Under the pieces are notes generated by a model. That model worked only from the letters and a program-made list of their open reading frames with translations, was not told the DNA's origin and did no database searches. 64,000 nucleotides of DNA from Flaveria trinervia (lineage: Eukaryota; Streptophyta; Magnoliopsida; Asterales; Asteraceae): the NCBI GenBank assembly GCA_025506515.1, contig CM046456.1, positions 66,750,130 through 66,814,129 on the forward strand, read 5' to 3'. A program made the position numbers and the translations under genes. This document shows, piece after piece, positions 47,134-57,625 of the stretch. Numbering within the stretch: the stretch's first letter is position 1; every line of letters starts with the position of its first letter.

Positions 47134-48759
47134 TAAACCACATTTTCATACTTGCTTGAGGTCAACGGCGTTAAAAAGAAAAGTGAGGTAATTCCTGATG
47201 CGAATGATGTGTAGTCCGATGTAGTTTTCGTTAATGTTTATTTTCGTTATGTTATCTGTTTTTTTCTTTTCTTTTGTCTTTATACTTAAACTCATGTATC
47301 TTGCTGTTTATTAAAATCCAAAATAATTAAATCCGAAATGATTTTAGTATTTTAGGGGAGAATATGTCAGCAAGTTAATATTAAAAAAAAGGGAGAAGGG
47401 TAACGAGCTGAAATAAGGTAGATTGTGTCTGTGATACTGATTCAATACCTTTGGAATATGATAGTACACAGGAACAAATCAAGAGGGATTTTAAAATTTA
47501 AGGTTTGAAAAGATGCAAAAGTTCAAAGTATAAGTCTGTGTAGTCTAAGCAATATAAAAAGGGAAAATGATAGAAAACTGGCAACTCCTAAGGTGACACA
47601 GAGATAGTAGACTTAGAGGCTGCTAGACCACAAATGATATGTTGGTAGATTCAACACAATAGACAATTAGACCTGATTGGTGATTTCAAGATCAAACTAA
47701 GTTGTTCAACTGACCGTGGGCTTCCATCTTATCACTGGTTAACACAATCAAATATATTCCAATAAGGGGTAATGAGCATTTAAATGCCACAAAAGTGTGC
47801 GGATGACCACAATTAGAGCAAGCAAGAAAAAATGAAAGACAAATGCAATAAAGCTAATGACTCATGTGTTGGTGCATATTGTGTCAAATAAATAAGCTGC
47901 TCTAACAAGGAGATAGGTGTGTGCCTCTCTCTGTTGTGCGATGGCACTGACCTGAGGATAAGCATAACCTAGATATTCTAGAATTCATTGTTGTTTGCCG
48001 CCTCTCTGCTGTGCGATGGCACTGACCTGAGGACAGGCTTCTCTTTGAAAGCTCTAAGAATAGTCTCTTCTTGTAATAATACCCGTAGACCGCTCAAAAC
48101 CTCTGAGGAATGTTGATTACCATATAAGTGTGGGATCCACAAATGTTAGCTGAAATAATCAAACCTAAATCAGTCACCAGTCTGCATCAAAAGTCTGTGT
48201 ATGGATTTAAGTGGACAAACATACTGACAATCTTAGTGGCTACATTCTCAAGAGTTCAAATCAATGTGAAAATCTAAGAGGTTCAGTATGATTTCCTTAA
48301 GCTGCTAACGACTCTGGATGAACACCGAGAATTTAAGCATCAAAGAGTTTTAATAACAAGTCCCAAATGATTTGATACTCCTGTATGATTCCAAAATTGA
48401 GTTGGTCCAGATATGATCAATCTAAGTTAATCTGTCTACTCCTAATCCAATCCCTTAGATTTCATCTTAGGGTTTATCTCTCACAAAAAGTCCAAACATA
48501 AACTGTAGTTGTGTAGTTAGTTTAAGTTCCTATGTTTATCTTTTAATTTATGTGTATGTCGGACTACATCAGGAAATCAGAAGGGAATTAACTTACCTAA
48601 AAAGGGTCATGTCTGAGATGGCCACATGGTTTTCAAAATTTAAAGGTCAAGTCTGAAGTGACTGAATTGGTTAAGAGCTTACAATGTTATTATCAAAAGT
48701 GAAAAGGGTCTGAATAGTAAATGTTAAAAATGACTGTAAACTCACAAAGTGTGACCCAT

Positions 48760-49060
48760 TCGCACTAGTGGATCATGGTTATCGACCAACTATGCGAATG
48801 GCTTCCAATCGGCCGAATGGACATGAAATTGATCCATTCGACCGAATGGAAGGGGGAGAATGAACAGTAGACCGACTGAGGCTCAGTCGGTCAACTAAAG
48901 GGGCGAATGAAGGAGACCGAATGAGTCAGTCGACCGACTGAGACTCAGTCGGCCGACTGAATGCGATTGACTAGGCCAATCGTACGACTGAACCTCAGTC
49001 GCCCGATTGAACTGAGCGAATGAGGCCAGTCGGCCGAATGAACCTAGGTTCAGTATTTAA
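48760..49060. repeat. tcagtcg-nn-cgactga palindrome array
   Basis: Contains tcagtcggccgactga (a perfect 16-bp palindrome), tcagtcgaccgactga, ccattcgaccgaatgg, cagtcggccgaatga and many half-motifs. It is the densest such block in the window. Confidence 0.85.
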
Positions 49061-49429
49061 GGGACTGAGTCGATCGCATCTCACTCATCACTCCCAATAG
49101 CACCCCAAATCGCATTCTGTACCGTTACCCTGTCAAACTTGCCACCGATTCTGATATACATTGCGGTTAAGATTCTTACATTCCAGTGACGTTTTACAGG
49201 TACACTACTCCTTGAATCCTACTACAAAATCAGTACATCACCGAACTACAATAGCGACATTGGATTGAATCAAGAACCGAACTGTGAATTGACCTAATCG
49301 CCTATGTAAATGAAGCAAAATGTTAAAATTGAGTTTAATAGGTTATTAGTGACAAGTAGACGAGGCTAATGGACCATTACACACTGAAAAGACTTAGATT
49401 GGTCAAGATTCAACCCACAGGCGATCGAA

Positions 49430-49700
49430 CAGTGGGGCAAGCGACTGGTCGTTCGAATGAACTCCAATCGCACGATTAAACCTTGCGATTGGATCATTCG
49501 ACCGACTGAACCACCCGAATGAGTCCAGTCGGCAGATTGAACTCAATCGCATGTCTCAATCTCAGATTGAACTCAATCGCATGCCTCAACACCCGATTGA
49601 ACTCAATCGCATGCCTCAAACACCCGATTGAACTCAATCGCATGTCTCAAACAGGCACTGACTTCAGTCGCATGATTCATTCGCACGAATGAATCAAAAT
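49430..49700 (+). repeat. Tandem cgattgaactcaatcgcatg array
   Basis: About five units of roughly 29-30 bases built on cgattgaactcaatcgcatg lie at 49530-49650, with dispersed tcgcacga words around them. The unit contains an inverted pair (cgattga ... tcaatcg). Confidence 0.8.
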
Positions 49701-49779
49701 GACTGTCAACTTTACACTTAGAACAGAAGTTTTCATGTCTTATGTACTAATAGTTCTATGTCTTGTGTGTTACAGATAA

Positions 49780-51771
49780 ATGACAGAAAAGTGGACCATA
49801 AATCCAAAGCACAACATCTGTGCCCATTTGGATCACACCACCAGGAACGGGGCTGAGTTCACCGACATTATAGCATTTCTGAGACAGGTCCCGGATCTAT
49901 AAGGCGATCTCCACTCCTTGCACGCCTTATAGATCACTCTATCAGGCATTCTGGGAAAATGCCTTGGTGGACCACTCTCGTGAGCCTTACTGTATCAGGA
50001 GCTCCATACTGGGCCATGATATTGAGATCTCTGCCGCCGACATTCAGAGGGTCCTAGAGTTCGGGGAGGACGCTGATCATCCTACAAAACTACATCCATT
50101 GACAGTAAGAGATGCTTCCTAAGGATAAAGTACGCTGGGATATCAACTCAGGTGTGCTCAACAAGAGCAACCTGAGCCCCCAGTACAAGTACTTAGCACA
50201 CGTGATCCTCAAGTGTGTAGCATCAAGGAGGGGTGGGTTTGACGACCTCTCACCAGATTCAAAATGCCTACGTGGCACTGGTTCTGAACCACCCCTTCAG
50301 TTTTTCCAGCATGATATTCTCCTACTTGGTGGAGAATTTGGAGGTAAAGGGAAAGAGGGGTTCTGTATGTACCCCAGATCTTACAGCTCGTCTTCAACGA
50401 GAAGCTGCCACAGTTGCCCAAAGAGAGTCATGATGCAGTGGCCTTAGAGATAATGGATGATACTACTCTGGGCAGGATGAGAGTTTACAGGGGAAAGCAG
50501 ATTAAGCCCCAAGTGAAAAGAATGATTGGCCACTTAGCAGATGAAAGCTATGTGGCACCGGGGAAACGCCAATGGCGTCACGAGGACAGTGACTCCGACG
50601 TGGAGCCATTGTCCTCCCCACTGATGATTCAGAGGAGGATGACAGTGGGGATGATGCTGTTCCATCCCGAGGCACTGTGTCTGACTCTGTTCCCTCGATG
50701 TCTGTCTCACCTGCTGAGGTAACTGAGTCAGCAGGATTTCATCAAGATTTTGTGCTGAACGAGGAGGATGAGGATGAATCTGATGAGGAACCATTGACCC
50801 GGACTGTGGGAAGGAAAGTGGTTCCCACAGAACACGGGTTGAGGGTTGTTGGTGAACAACCGAGAGGCTCCGGAGATACAGAAACTGATCCAACATATGC
50901 TCCGGGGTCCTCAGGGGATTGAAGGGGGAGCATCCACCTCGAAGGGAACGAGAAAAAACGGATGGCTCAACCCCATGGCCAAAAAAGAAAAAGCGTAAGG
51001 TAACCTTCATCACCACCATCCCCCATACCTTCCACCACTACCACCTCTGCAGACACACCTTCCACCACCATACCTCTCCCCACAGCAACCACAGACCCAC
51101 CATACCGACCACCACAAGCCAGACCCCAGCCACCACACTACATCATTCACCCCACACTCACCACCACTATCATCCAGACCTGACCCGATATTCACCACTC
51201 CACCACCACCACTAGCCATCAAACCGAGCCAGCCTACCCCTCACACACCTATAGATCTCCTCTACCTCCAATCGGGGTAGAGGAACAGCTGTCAGCCTTA
51301 AATAGAATGGTGTTACGATTGCTGGCGGCTGATGTGGAAAAGACCTCTCAGATCCGCTAGCTCACCGACCTGACTGCTGCACAATCGCATAAAATAGCAG
51401 AGCAGGATCGAGTAATTGCGGAGCAGGCCCAGCAATTGGCTGCTCAGAACACTCAGTTGGACCAACTCCGAGCGCAAAGCGTCACAGCAGGTAAGCAGAT
51501 AGAGGAGTTGGAAAAGCTAAGAGGACCATTCTGCTAAAATTGAAAGGATCAAAGGCGGAACCTCTAAAGATAAAGGATGGAGACAGAGATATGAGATAGA
51601 TGATGATGATGATGATGATGACGACAGTGACTCTGATGAAGAGAAACCGAAGAGTGGTGTGCAGATGAAGACACTGAAGAAGGAGAAGCAGCTGAATCGG
51701 TCTCAGCTCCAGGCCAGAGAAAGAACAAAGAACATACAGGATCAGTCAGCTTCTGCTTCTGCACCTTCATA
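49780..51771 (+). pseudogene. Copia 3 post-pol ORF A, function unknown
   Basis: ATG at 49780 with PKHNICAHL and FTDIIAFL, matching the start of the copia 2 post-pol region in layout and in the KHN/RHN motif. It continues with frameshifts through a conserved-looking part (SFSSMIFSYLVENLE near 50300, CMYPR near 50365), an acidic stretch (50760-50810), a Pro/Thr/His-rich low-complexity part (51000-51240), a coiled coil (51290-51530) and an Asp/Glu- and Lys-rich tail ending at 51771. No transmembrane segment or signal peptide was seen. Confidence 0.65.
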
Positions 51772-51999
51772 AGAAGAGTCCAGCATTCAGGATAAAAGTA
51801 AATAGTGGATGTTTATGTGTTTTTTACTTTTGTATTCTGTATTGAAAAACCATGTACTAAATGTTTATATTAAGTTAATGCATTTTGTTTGATATATTAC
51901 TAATGATTTGAGTGTGAAATGTGTAAATCAAACAGATCCAAAGTACCACAGAGATGAGTTTGATATTGCTCCCCTCAACAGATCAAGTCTCAACTCACA

Positions 52000-53135
52000 A
52001 TGATTCTTGATCTGCAAGGGATTGTCAGAAGGTCAGTGAGTTATACCCCTGAAGAAGGTGAAATAATTCACGACCTATCTAATGAGCAACTGGCAGAGAT
52101 GTTCAGACTCAATCCTGATGACATTGTCAAGGATGCTCCAACAGTTGATTCAACCAGTGACGACGAACTACACGACGTTGATGAAGTTGAGGTTGAAGAT
52201 ATTGCTGCTGAAGAGTACCCTCAGTACACTGACAACGAGGGTAATGTGGTCCCCAATCTGGGTAAGTCCCTAGTCAGTGATATGTTTGAGGTACTAGACA
52301 AGATGGAGCAGGAAGCAGGAAAGACCGAAGGAACACCCAAGTCTCAAACGATGACGTATACATTCGAAAGGCTGAGTGGGCTGAATGTTTTAAAGAAGTC
52401 AGAGCCCAACGTGATGCACCGAAGAGGGATGCCTACACCAAGTTCTACAGCGTCAAGAAACATCTTACGGTGTCAGGCAGGATTATAGCATGGGCATATT
52501 TTGATGATCTTAACGTGTATGCCGTTAAGAGGGAAAAGGGCATAGAGTACTTTAGATTTCCACATGATCTAAAGACTCTACCTGGATTTGAGCTCAACCA
52601 GCTGGCCAAATTGAAGCTGTTGTATGCTGACCCGAGAAAAATGTCAGGCTGGTTTGAGGCTGCCCTAAAGAAAGAGTACCACACCAGGTGAATTAACTTC
52701 AGACCTCAACAACCTACAAGGTATATTAGAAGGTCTGAGATGAATGCCATTACTGGAAAACCTAAGATTGTGTTGAAGTGGAGTCCTCCTCGCACTATGT
52801 CGAGAATCCCTCTCAGGGAAATGCCACAGACTTCACTCCACACTTCAAATGGTGGTACTATGATTGGAGATGCTGAAGCTGTCATAGTTCTGAACAAAGG
52901 GGATCAAATGGATACTGTCAGGGTATTCAACCCAATGTGGCTAACTAACTTGTCTGCTAATGATGTCTATACATTATACAAGTGGCCACTGTTCTATGAC
53001 ACACAAGACATTGTACAAGCCCTCCAGTTCCAAAATGTTATACGACTTTGCTTCGTGTTTGATATTCACGCGGGAGTCACACAAGAGGACAAGTACAAGA
53101 AATATGAGAAGGTAATGAAGAAAACAAGACATTAG
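52000..53135 (+). pseudogene. Copia 3 post-pol ORF B, function unknown
   Basis: A frame from 52000 is open to 52488 and acidic at the N-terminus. One frameshift near 52350-52380 links it to a frame with KFYSVKKHLTVSGRIIAWAY and EYFRFPHDLKTLPGF, ending at a TGA near 52691. A third open part (52740-53135) continues to the LTR boundary. It looks like a compact globular domain after a coiled-coil/acidic linker and may be the C-terminal end of ORF A. I do not recognise a named domain. Confidence 0.6.
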
Positions 53136-53160
53136 AGAGATCTAGGTCCAAGGGGGAGTT

Positions 53161-53871
53161 TGTTGATACATGTATGTCCCTAGATCGTGATATGTGATGT
53201 AATAGATCTTGTTTGGTATGATTAATGAACTGATATTGATAGTCTGTTGGTTATAATGTTTAATAGTTCATTAATGAGTCGTGACTGAATAGATTGGGTT
53301 TATGATTACTTGAATGATTACATATAATATTATATTAATTAACTAAAACATTCAAACTTAACTTAATGAAGTTCCCATGCGAATGGCTCATGCGAATGAA
53401 CCATACACATGAAGAACTACACACGATTGACTCAGTCGCACGACTGAACCAGGAGACTGGATCAGTCGTACGACTGTAACATAAGATTGGCTCAGTCGCA
53501 CGACTGAACACTCAGTCACACGAATGAACCAACCGCATGGTTCAATTGCACGACTGAACCAAACTAATGGTTCAGTCGCACGATTGAAGAGTGCCAACCT
53601 ATAAATACAACTCAATTCGTGAAAAACGAAGACATTCGATCAAGTACGATTCAAGTCGAACCCTAGCCGTCCAGAAACCTTCCAAATCGTTCTCCAAGTT
53701 CATAGAACACATTAGATCGATTCCTTATCGATTTCTAACGTTAGTTTCAATCCTTGATTGATTCTTCGTGTGTTCTCACTGATTGGATCGCCAATCAAAT
53801 AGGATTCCGCACTATTTGATCCGGTATACACGTGATCTCTAGGTATTTCAGTCGAATACCAGGTCCTAACA
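53161..53871 (+). repeat. 3' LTR of copia element 3
   Basis: 711 bases with the same ends as the 5' LTR. The motif array lies at 53376-53590. Homopolymer runs are consistently one base longer than in the 5' copy. Confidence 0.93.
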
Positions 53872-56222
53872 AAAACCCATATATAAAAGATAAACAACTT
53901 GTCTATGAAATAAAGCCTTAGGATGCATGTTGGACCCGTGTTGTGCTCCTAATAGCAAGCTGAGTTAACGACCTGAGAATAGCATACTAAAATGTCAACA
54001 CAATGGTTGGTGAGTTCAAGAGTATGCGTTTAACATAAATATTAACAGTTGTATAACATAAGAAGTATATTGAATAAGATAGTTAGTCTATATTCACAAG
54101 TAATAACCATAGTGATTTCGCGATCGAAGCTGGCTGTGTTGCGTTGTTGCCTCCCATCACGACTTACCAGGTCGTGACGATGTTTGTGTTTAGGATAATA
54201 TTGCACGGACCCGTTTGACCTCGAGTCGCACAGCTGAGGCTCGTCACACCCTGTAGTACTACCCAAGATTTCCCGCTAGTTACCATTATTAACGATCCAA
54301 AAGTGTGAGGACTTTTCAAGGTATTAAGCACTATGTTAAAACATACACAACTTATAAAATATAAAATATCGTTCGAGTACAAGTATGCTACCTCTCCCAG
54401 AAGAGAGTTTATATAATAAAGGGGCATGAACTCACCTGGTGTGTAATGATACTGAATAAAGAGACTCGTGATAGATGCAAAGACACCCTTCAAAGGTTAC
54501 CTAGAACACACAAGTACATAAGTACGTGTACACATAGAACCTCAATAATCCTAGGTTAACCTAGTTGATTCGTTTGACCCGTTGGTGACATATTAGTTGA
54601 AATATAGTTTAATCATATATGATAACTTAACATACAAGAGTATCATACAATTTATCCATGTATATCACATTATCAACCTAGGTTCTACCTAAGTCATCAT
54701 GCCACATTAGATCATTATACACTTATGCAAATCTCAACAATCATTATGCTTAGTGTATATATATATATAAATACATCACAACAAATAATTCATACGCGAA
54801 GGCTAATCATGCACCACATGCCATGTGAAGCCACTCACAGCTTCACATCCTAAACCCTGCCAATCTTACTAAGTAGGGGCCTCAGATTCGCACGCGTGTA
54901 TGACAATAATAATCACATTCATTCATTTAGTTCATTCCAACCAACATACACATTTACCATCAGTTTCAATCCTAAACATGATCTCCAATCACTAACCATA
55001 ATCCATTCTCATGTATGATCAAGAAAACCTATACTTCCTACATGATCAACCAAACATCCCTAACAATTCAATTACACATTCTATCTCAACAAACATCATC
55101 CACAATCACTATAACATGATCTTAACATTACAAGCATGCCCAATTCATCACATCCAAAGTTCTACAAAAATAAAGTTTTCCTTTTGGGAAAGTAACACCC
55201 AAAAGTGTTCTAGCATCCAATCCAATGATAATTTCATCAATATTATACCTAATCAAGTTCATAACATTCATTCTAACATGTTAATCATCTCCAAAACATC
55301 CAAATTCCCAAACATCATACACAAAAGTTTCTACTTTTAGTAAGTCATGATCAATATCACAATTTCATGGATTTTCTTGCACAATTCAATTAAACCAACA
55401 TCTAAGCATTACATCTAACATCTTAGCATCATCAAATCATGAATTCCAAGAACAAAAAGTTTCCTCTTATGGCAATGTATGAACTAGATGATCAAACTCT
55501 AGATTTCTTACATAATCAACATCATTTAACATTCATACAACCTAACCAACATCATCTTAACATCAACAATCATCAATTTCATATCATCATGAATTTTTGG
55601 ATTAGGGTTCATCAAGAACCAAAAACTATGAAAAACTTGATAAAACATACCTTTAAACGTGTTTAGATGATGATTAGCACTTGAAATCAACTTGTAATAC
55701 TTGGAACCACTTGGAATTCGACTTGTATGCTTGCTTTTGGATCAAATTGCAAAGAATGGGGGTGGGGAGAAGGGTTGCGGCTGAATGAGGGGTCTGGGGG
55801 CTAGGGTTGGGTTAATTTTGGTAAGTTTTAGTTAAAAAGGTATTTACAAAATAACCCCTTTAATATATTTTATAAAAACTAACATTTCTAATACTTTTAA
55901 ATAGTTTTTAACTACTAAACACAAGTACTATTAACCAATAATAATAATCCTAAACATTTACAATGAGTCACATAACACATAGAATATATATAACACGTTA
56001 TCGCGTAAAATTTATAAAACAATCATTTAAAATTCTATAAAACCATGAACCACATAATCACAACTAATAATCAACATTATTAATTTGATTATTATTGTTT
56101 ATCATAGATATTATTATTAAGTCACCAACGTTCAACGACAACTAGTGTGTGCCTACGACACATGTATGCAAGACCCAACAGGAATAACGGAGTTTGGTAA
56201 CGGAAAATTACCGGATGTCACA

Positions 56223-57060
56223 TTATCCCCGTGTTGAAAGAATTTTCGTCTCGAAAATTACGTTACATGGTTATGCTACATCCTTGATTTACTGCATTGG
56301 CATAACAAAATCGAGTGAGTTGTCAAACTTTTTCTAAGATATCAAACTTTTTAAAATACGAAATATTTTAAAATTAATATTTTTAAAAATTAATTTTTTT
56401 ATAAACCAAAAATAATTATAATTGAAAGTTATTATAAAAAAATTAAAAAATAATATTTTTCAAGGCAATTGTTTTGAAACAGAGTGTTTAAATTTTATTG
56501 AAAAAAAATAAAAGGAATTTGAAATAAAAGTTTTAAAAATTGATATCAATGTTTTGGTATTTATTGTACTCACTTATACATAATTTTAATAATATTTTAT
56601 ATTTATAATTAATAATTTTATTTTATATATTTAAGTCATTTATTATACAGGTTAATAAATCTAGTTATAATATAGAATGAGAAGGAGGGTTATAAGTTAA
56701 TAATATAGTGTATGTTTGACAACAACTTTTTAGAAATGAATTTTTGCTTATTTGTTTATTAAACCTAAAAGTACTTTTGGAATGTTTTAAAAATTGATAT
56801 CAATGTTTGGCAAAATACTTATTACATTTTGAAAACTACTTTTGCTTTAATTTTCTGTTATACACCTATAGAAACTATTATTAACTCTCTTAATTTTTAA
56901 ATTATGTTTTTTATTAGTTTATAACATTTTAATTTATAACTTAATCTAAATACTTTTCTAAAAATTACTTTTAAAAAAATATAAATTAATAAATTAGTTC
57001 TATTAAAAATAATTTTCAATCAAAATAAACAAGGGTCCTAATAAAGAGACACCACATTTT
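56223..57060. other. AT-rich intergenic sequence with gypsy remnant and Helitron-like end
   Basis: The first 60-100 bases are the polypurine side of the minus-strand gypsy element. The rest is very AT-rich. A Helitron-like terminus (atacaggttaataaat then CTAG, followed by T) ends at 56664, with only half a hairpin left. No gene is supported. Confidence 0.4.
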
Positions 57061-57069
57061 ATAATTGAC

Positions 57070-57405
57070 ACCCACCTATACGTCGCGTATGGGTCCATAC
57101 GCGGTATATATGGTCGAATACACTAAAAACGAGAAAAATTCAGGGGGGTTATACGTCCCATATAGCCCTATACGACCCCCCTATACGACACATATAGGGC
57201 TATACGACGCGTATAGCAAATTTCGACACTGACTACGAGGAAAAATTCAGGGGGCTGTTAGAGAGCTATACGCCCCATATAGCCCTATACGACCCCCCCT
57301 ATACGACACATATAACCCTATACGACACATACAGCCTTATACGACCCCCCTTTATACGACGCGTATAGGGCTATACGGCGCGTATAGGGTTATACGTACG
57401 TATAG
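57070..57405. repeat. TATACG / CGTATA palindromic motif array upstream of the NT-C2 gene
   Basis: About 17 copies of tatacg or its complement in 335 bases. They are combined as ctatacgacgcgtatag-type inverted pairs and as tatacgacccccctatacga and catatagccctatacga units. Two larger units (about 57125-57230 and 57232-57400) are diverged tandem copies. The block ends about 150 bases before the putative TATA box. Confidence 0.85.
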
Positions 57406-57554
57406 AAATTTTAAAGTGTTGATTTAAAATATTAAGGTGTGTATTTAAAAATAACCATAAAAAATCACATCCACTTAAAAAAATTCATAAACTCATAAAT
57501 TTCGAAAGAAAGAAATAGAGACGTTACAACCAACAGAATCATCATTCTTCTTTC

Positions 57555-57562
57555 TATATAAA
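57555..57562 (+). promoter_or_regulatory. Probable TATA box of the NT-C2 gene
   Basis: tatataaa lies 64 bases before the start codon, with a C/A-rich leader-like segment after it. The position is right for a short 5' UTR of about 35 bases. Confidence 0.6.
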
Positions 57563-57625
57563 CCATACCACACCCTTTCCATAAATCTATCCTCTGCAAA
57601 TCCAATTACTTCAAACACCCCAACA

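Larger units (their letters stand above)
47134..49779 (+). other. Copia 3 spacer between pol and the post-pol ORFs
   Basis: 2.6 kb without a supported frame. A direct repeat of about 37 bases (gtgcgatggcactgacctga core) lies at about 47932-47963 and 48000-48036. Two motif arrays follow: 48760-49060 with tcagtcggccgactga palindromes, and 49430-49700 with repeated cgattgaactcaatcgcatg units. A leader-like stretch around 49080-49260 sits between them. Confidence 0.65.
44633..53871 (+). mobile_element. Ty1/copia retrotransposon 3 (SIRE-like) containing an assembly gap
   Basis: LTRs at 44633-45340 and 53161-53871, a perfect 5-bp duplication aaaac (44628-44632 and 53872-53876), a PBS tggtatcagagc at 45343-45354, and a PPT aagggggagtt at 53150-53160. 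It retains the gag start, the end of RNase H and two post-pol coding regions. A run of 100 N replaces protease, integrase and nearly all RT. Its non-coding parts are filled with tcgcacga-type palindromic words. Confidence 0.93.
44408..56222 (-). mobile_element. Ty3/gypsy (Tekay-like) 3' LTR, minus strand, split by copia element 3
   Basis: On the minus strand it begins TGTGACATCC at 56222 and ends GGGGTGACA at 44408. About 2.57 kb belongs to it: 53872-56222 plus 44408-44632; the rest is copia element 3. Just outside its 5' end (56223-56260) is a purine tract in minus-strand sense (aacacggggataa) after a cgagacgaaaattctttc block, the characteristic 3' end of Tekay/Del-type chromoviruses. Little more of the internal domain is present, so this is a truncated element rather than a clean solo LTR. 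Flanks (tatta and ttatc) do not match. Confidence 0.75.

Noticed and set aside
50919..51222. His/Pro-rich (plus) and Gly-rich (minus) open frames
   Set aside because: Low-complexity shadows of the post-pol ORF region of copia element 3.
55011..55666. Two Asn/His-rich open frames on the + strand
   Set aside because: They lie inside a minus-strand gypsy LTR and reflect its AT/CA-rich composition, with no domain or start context.
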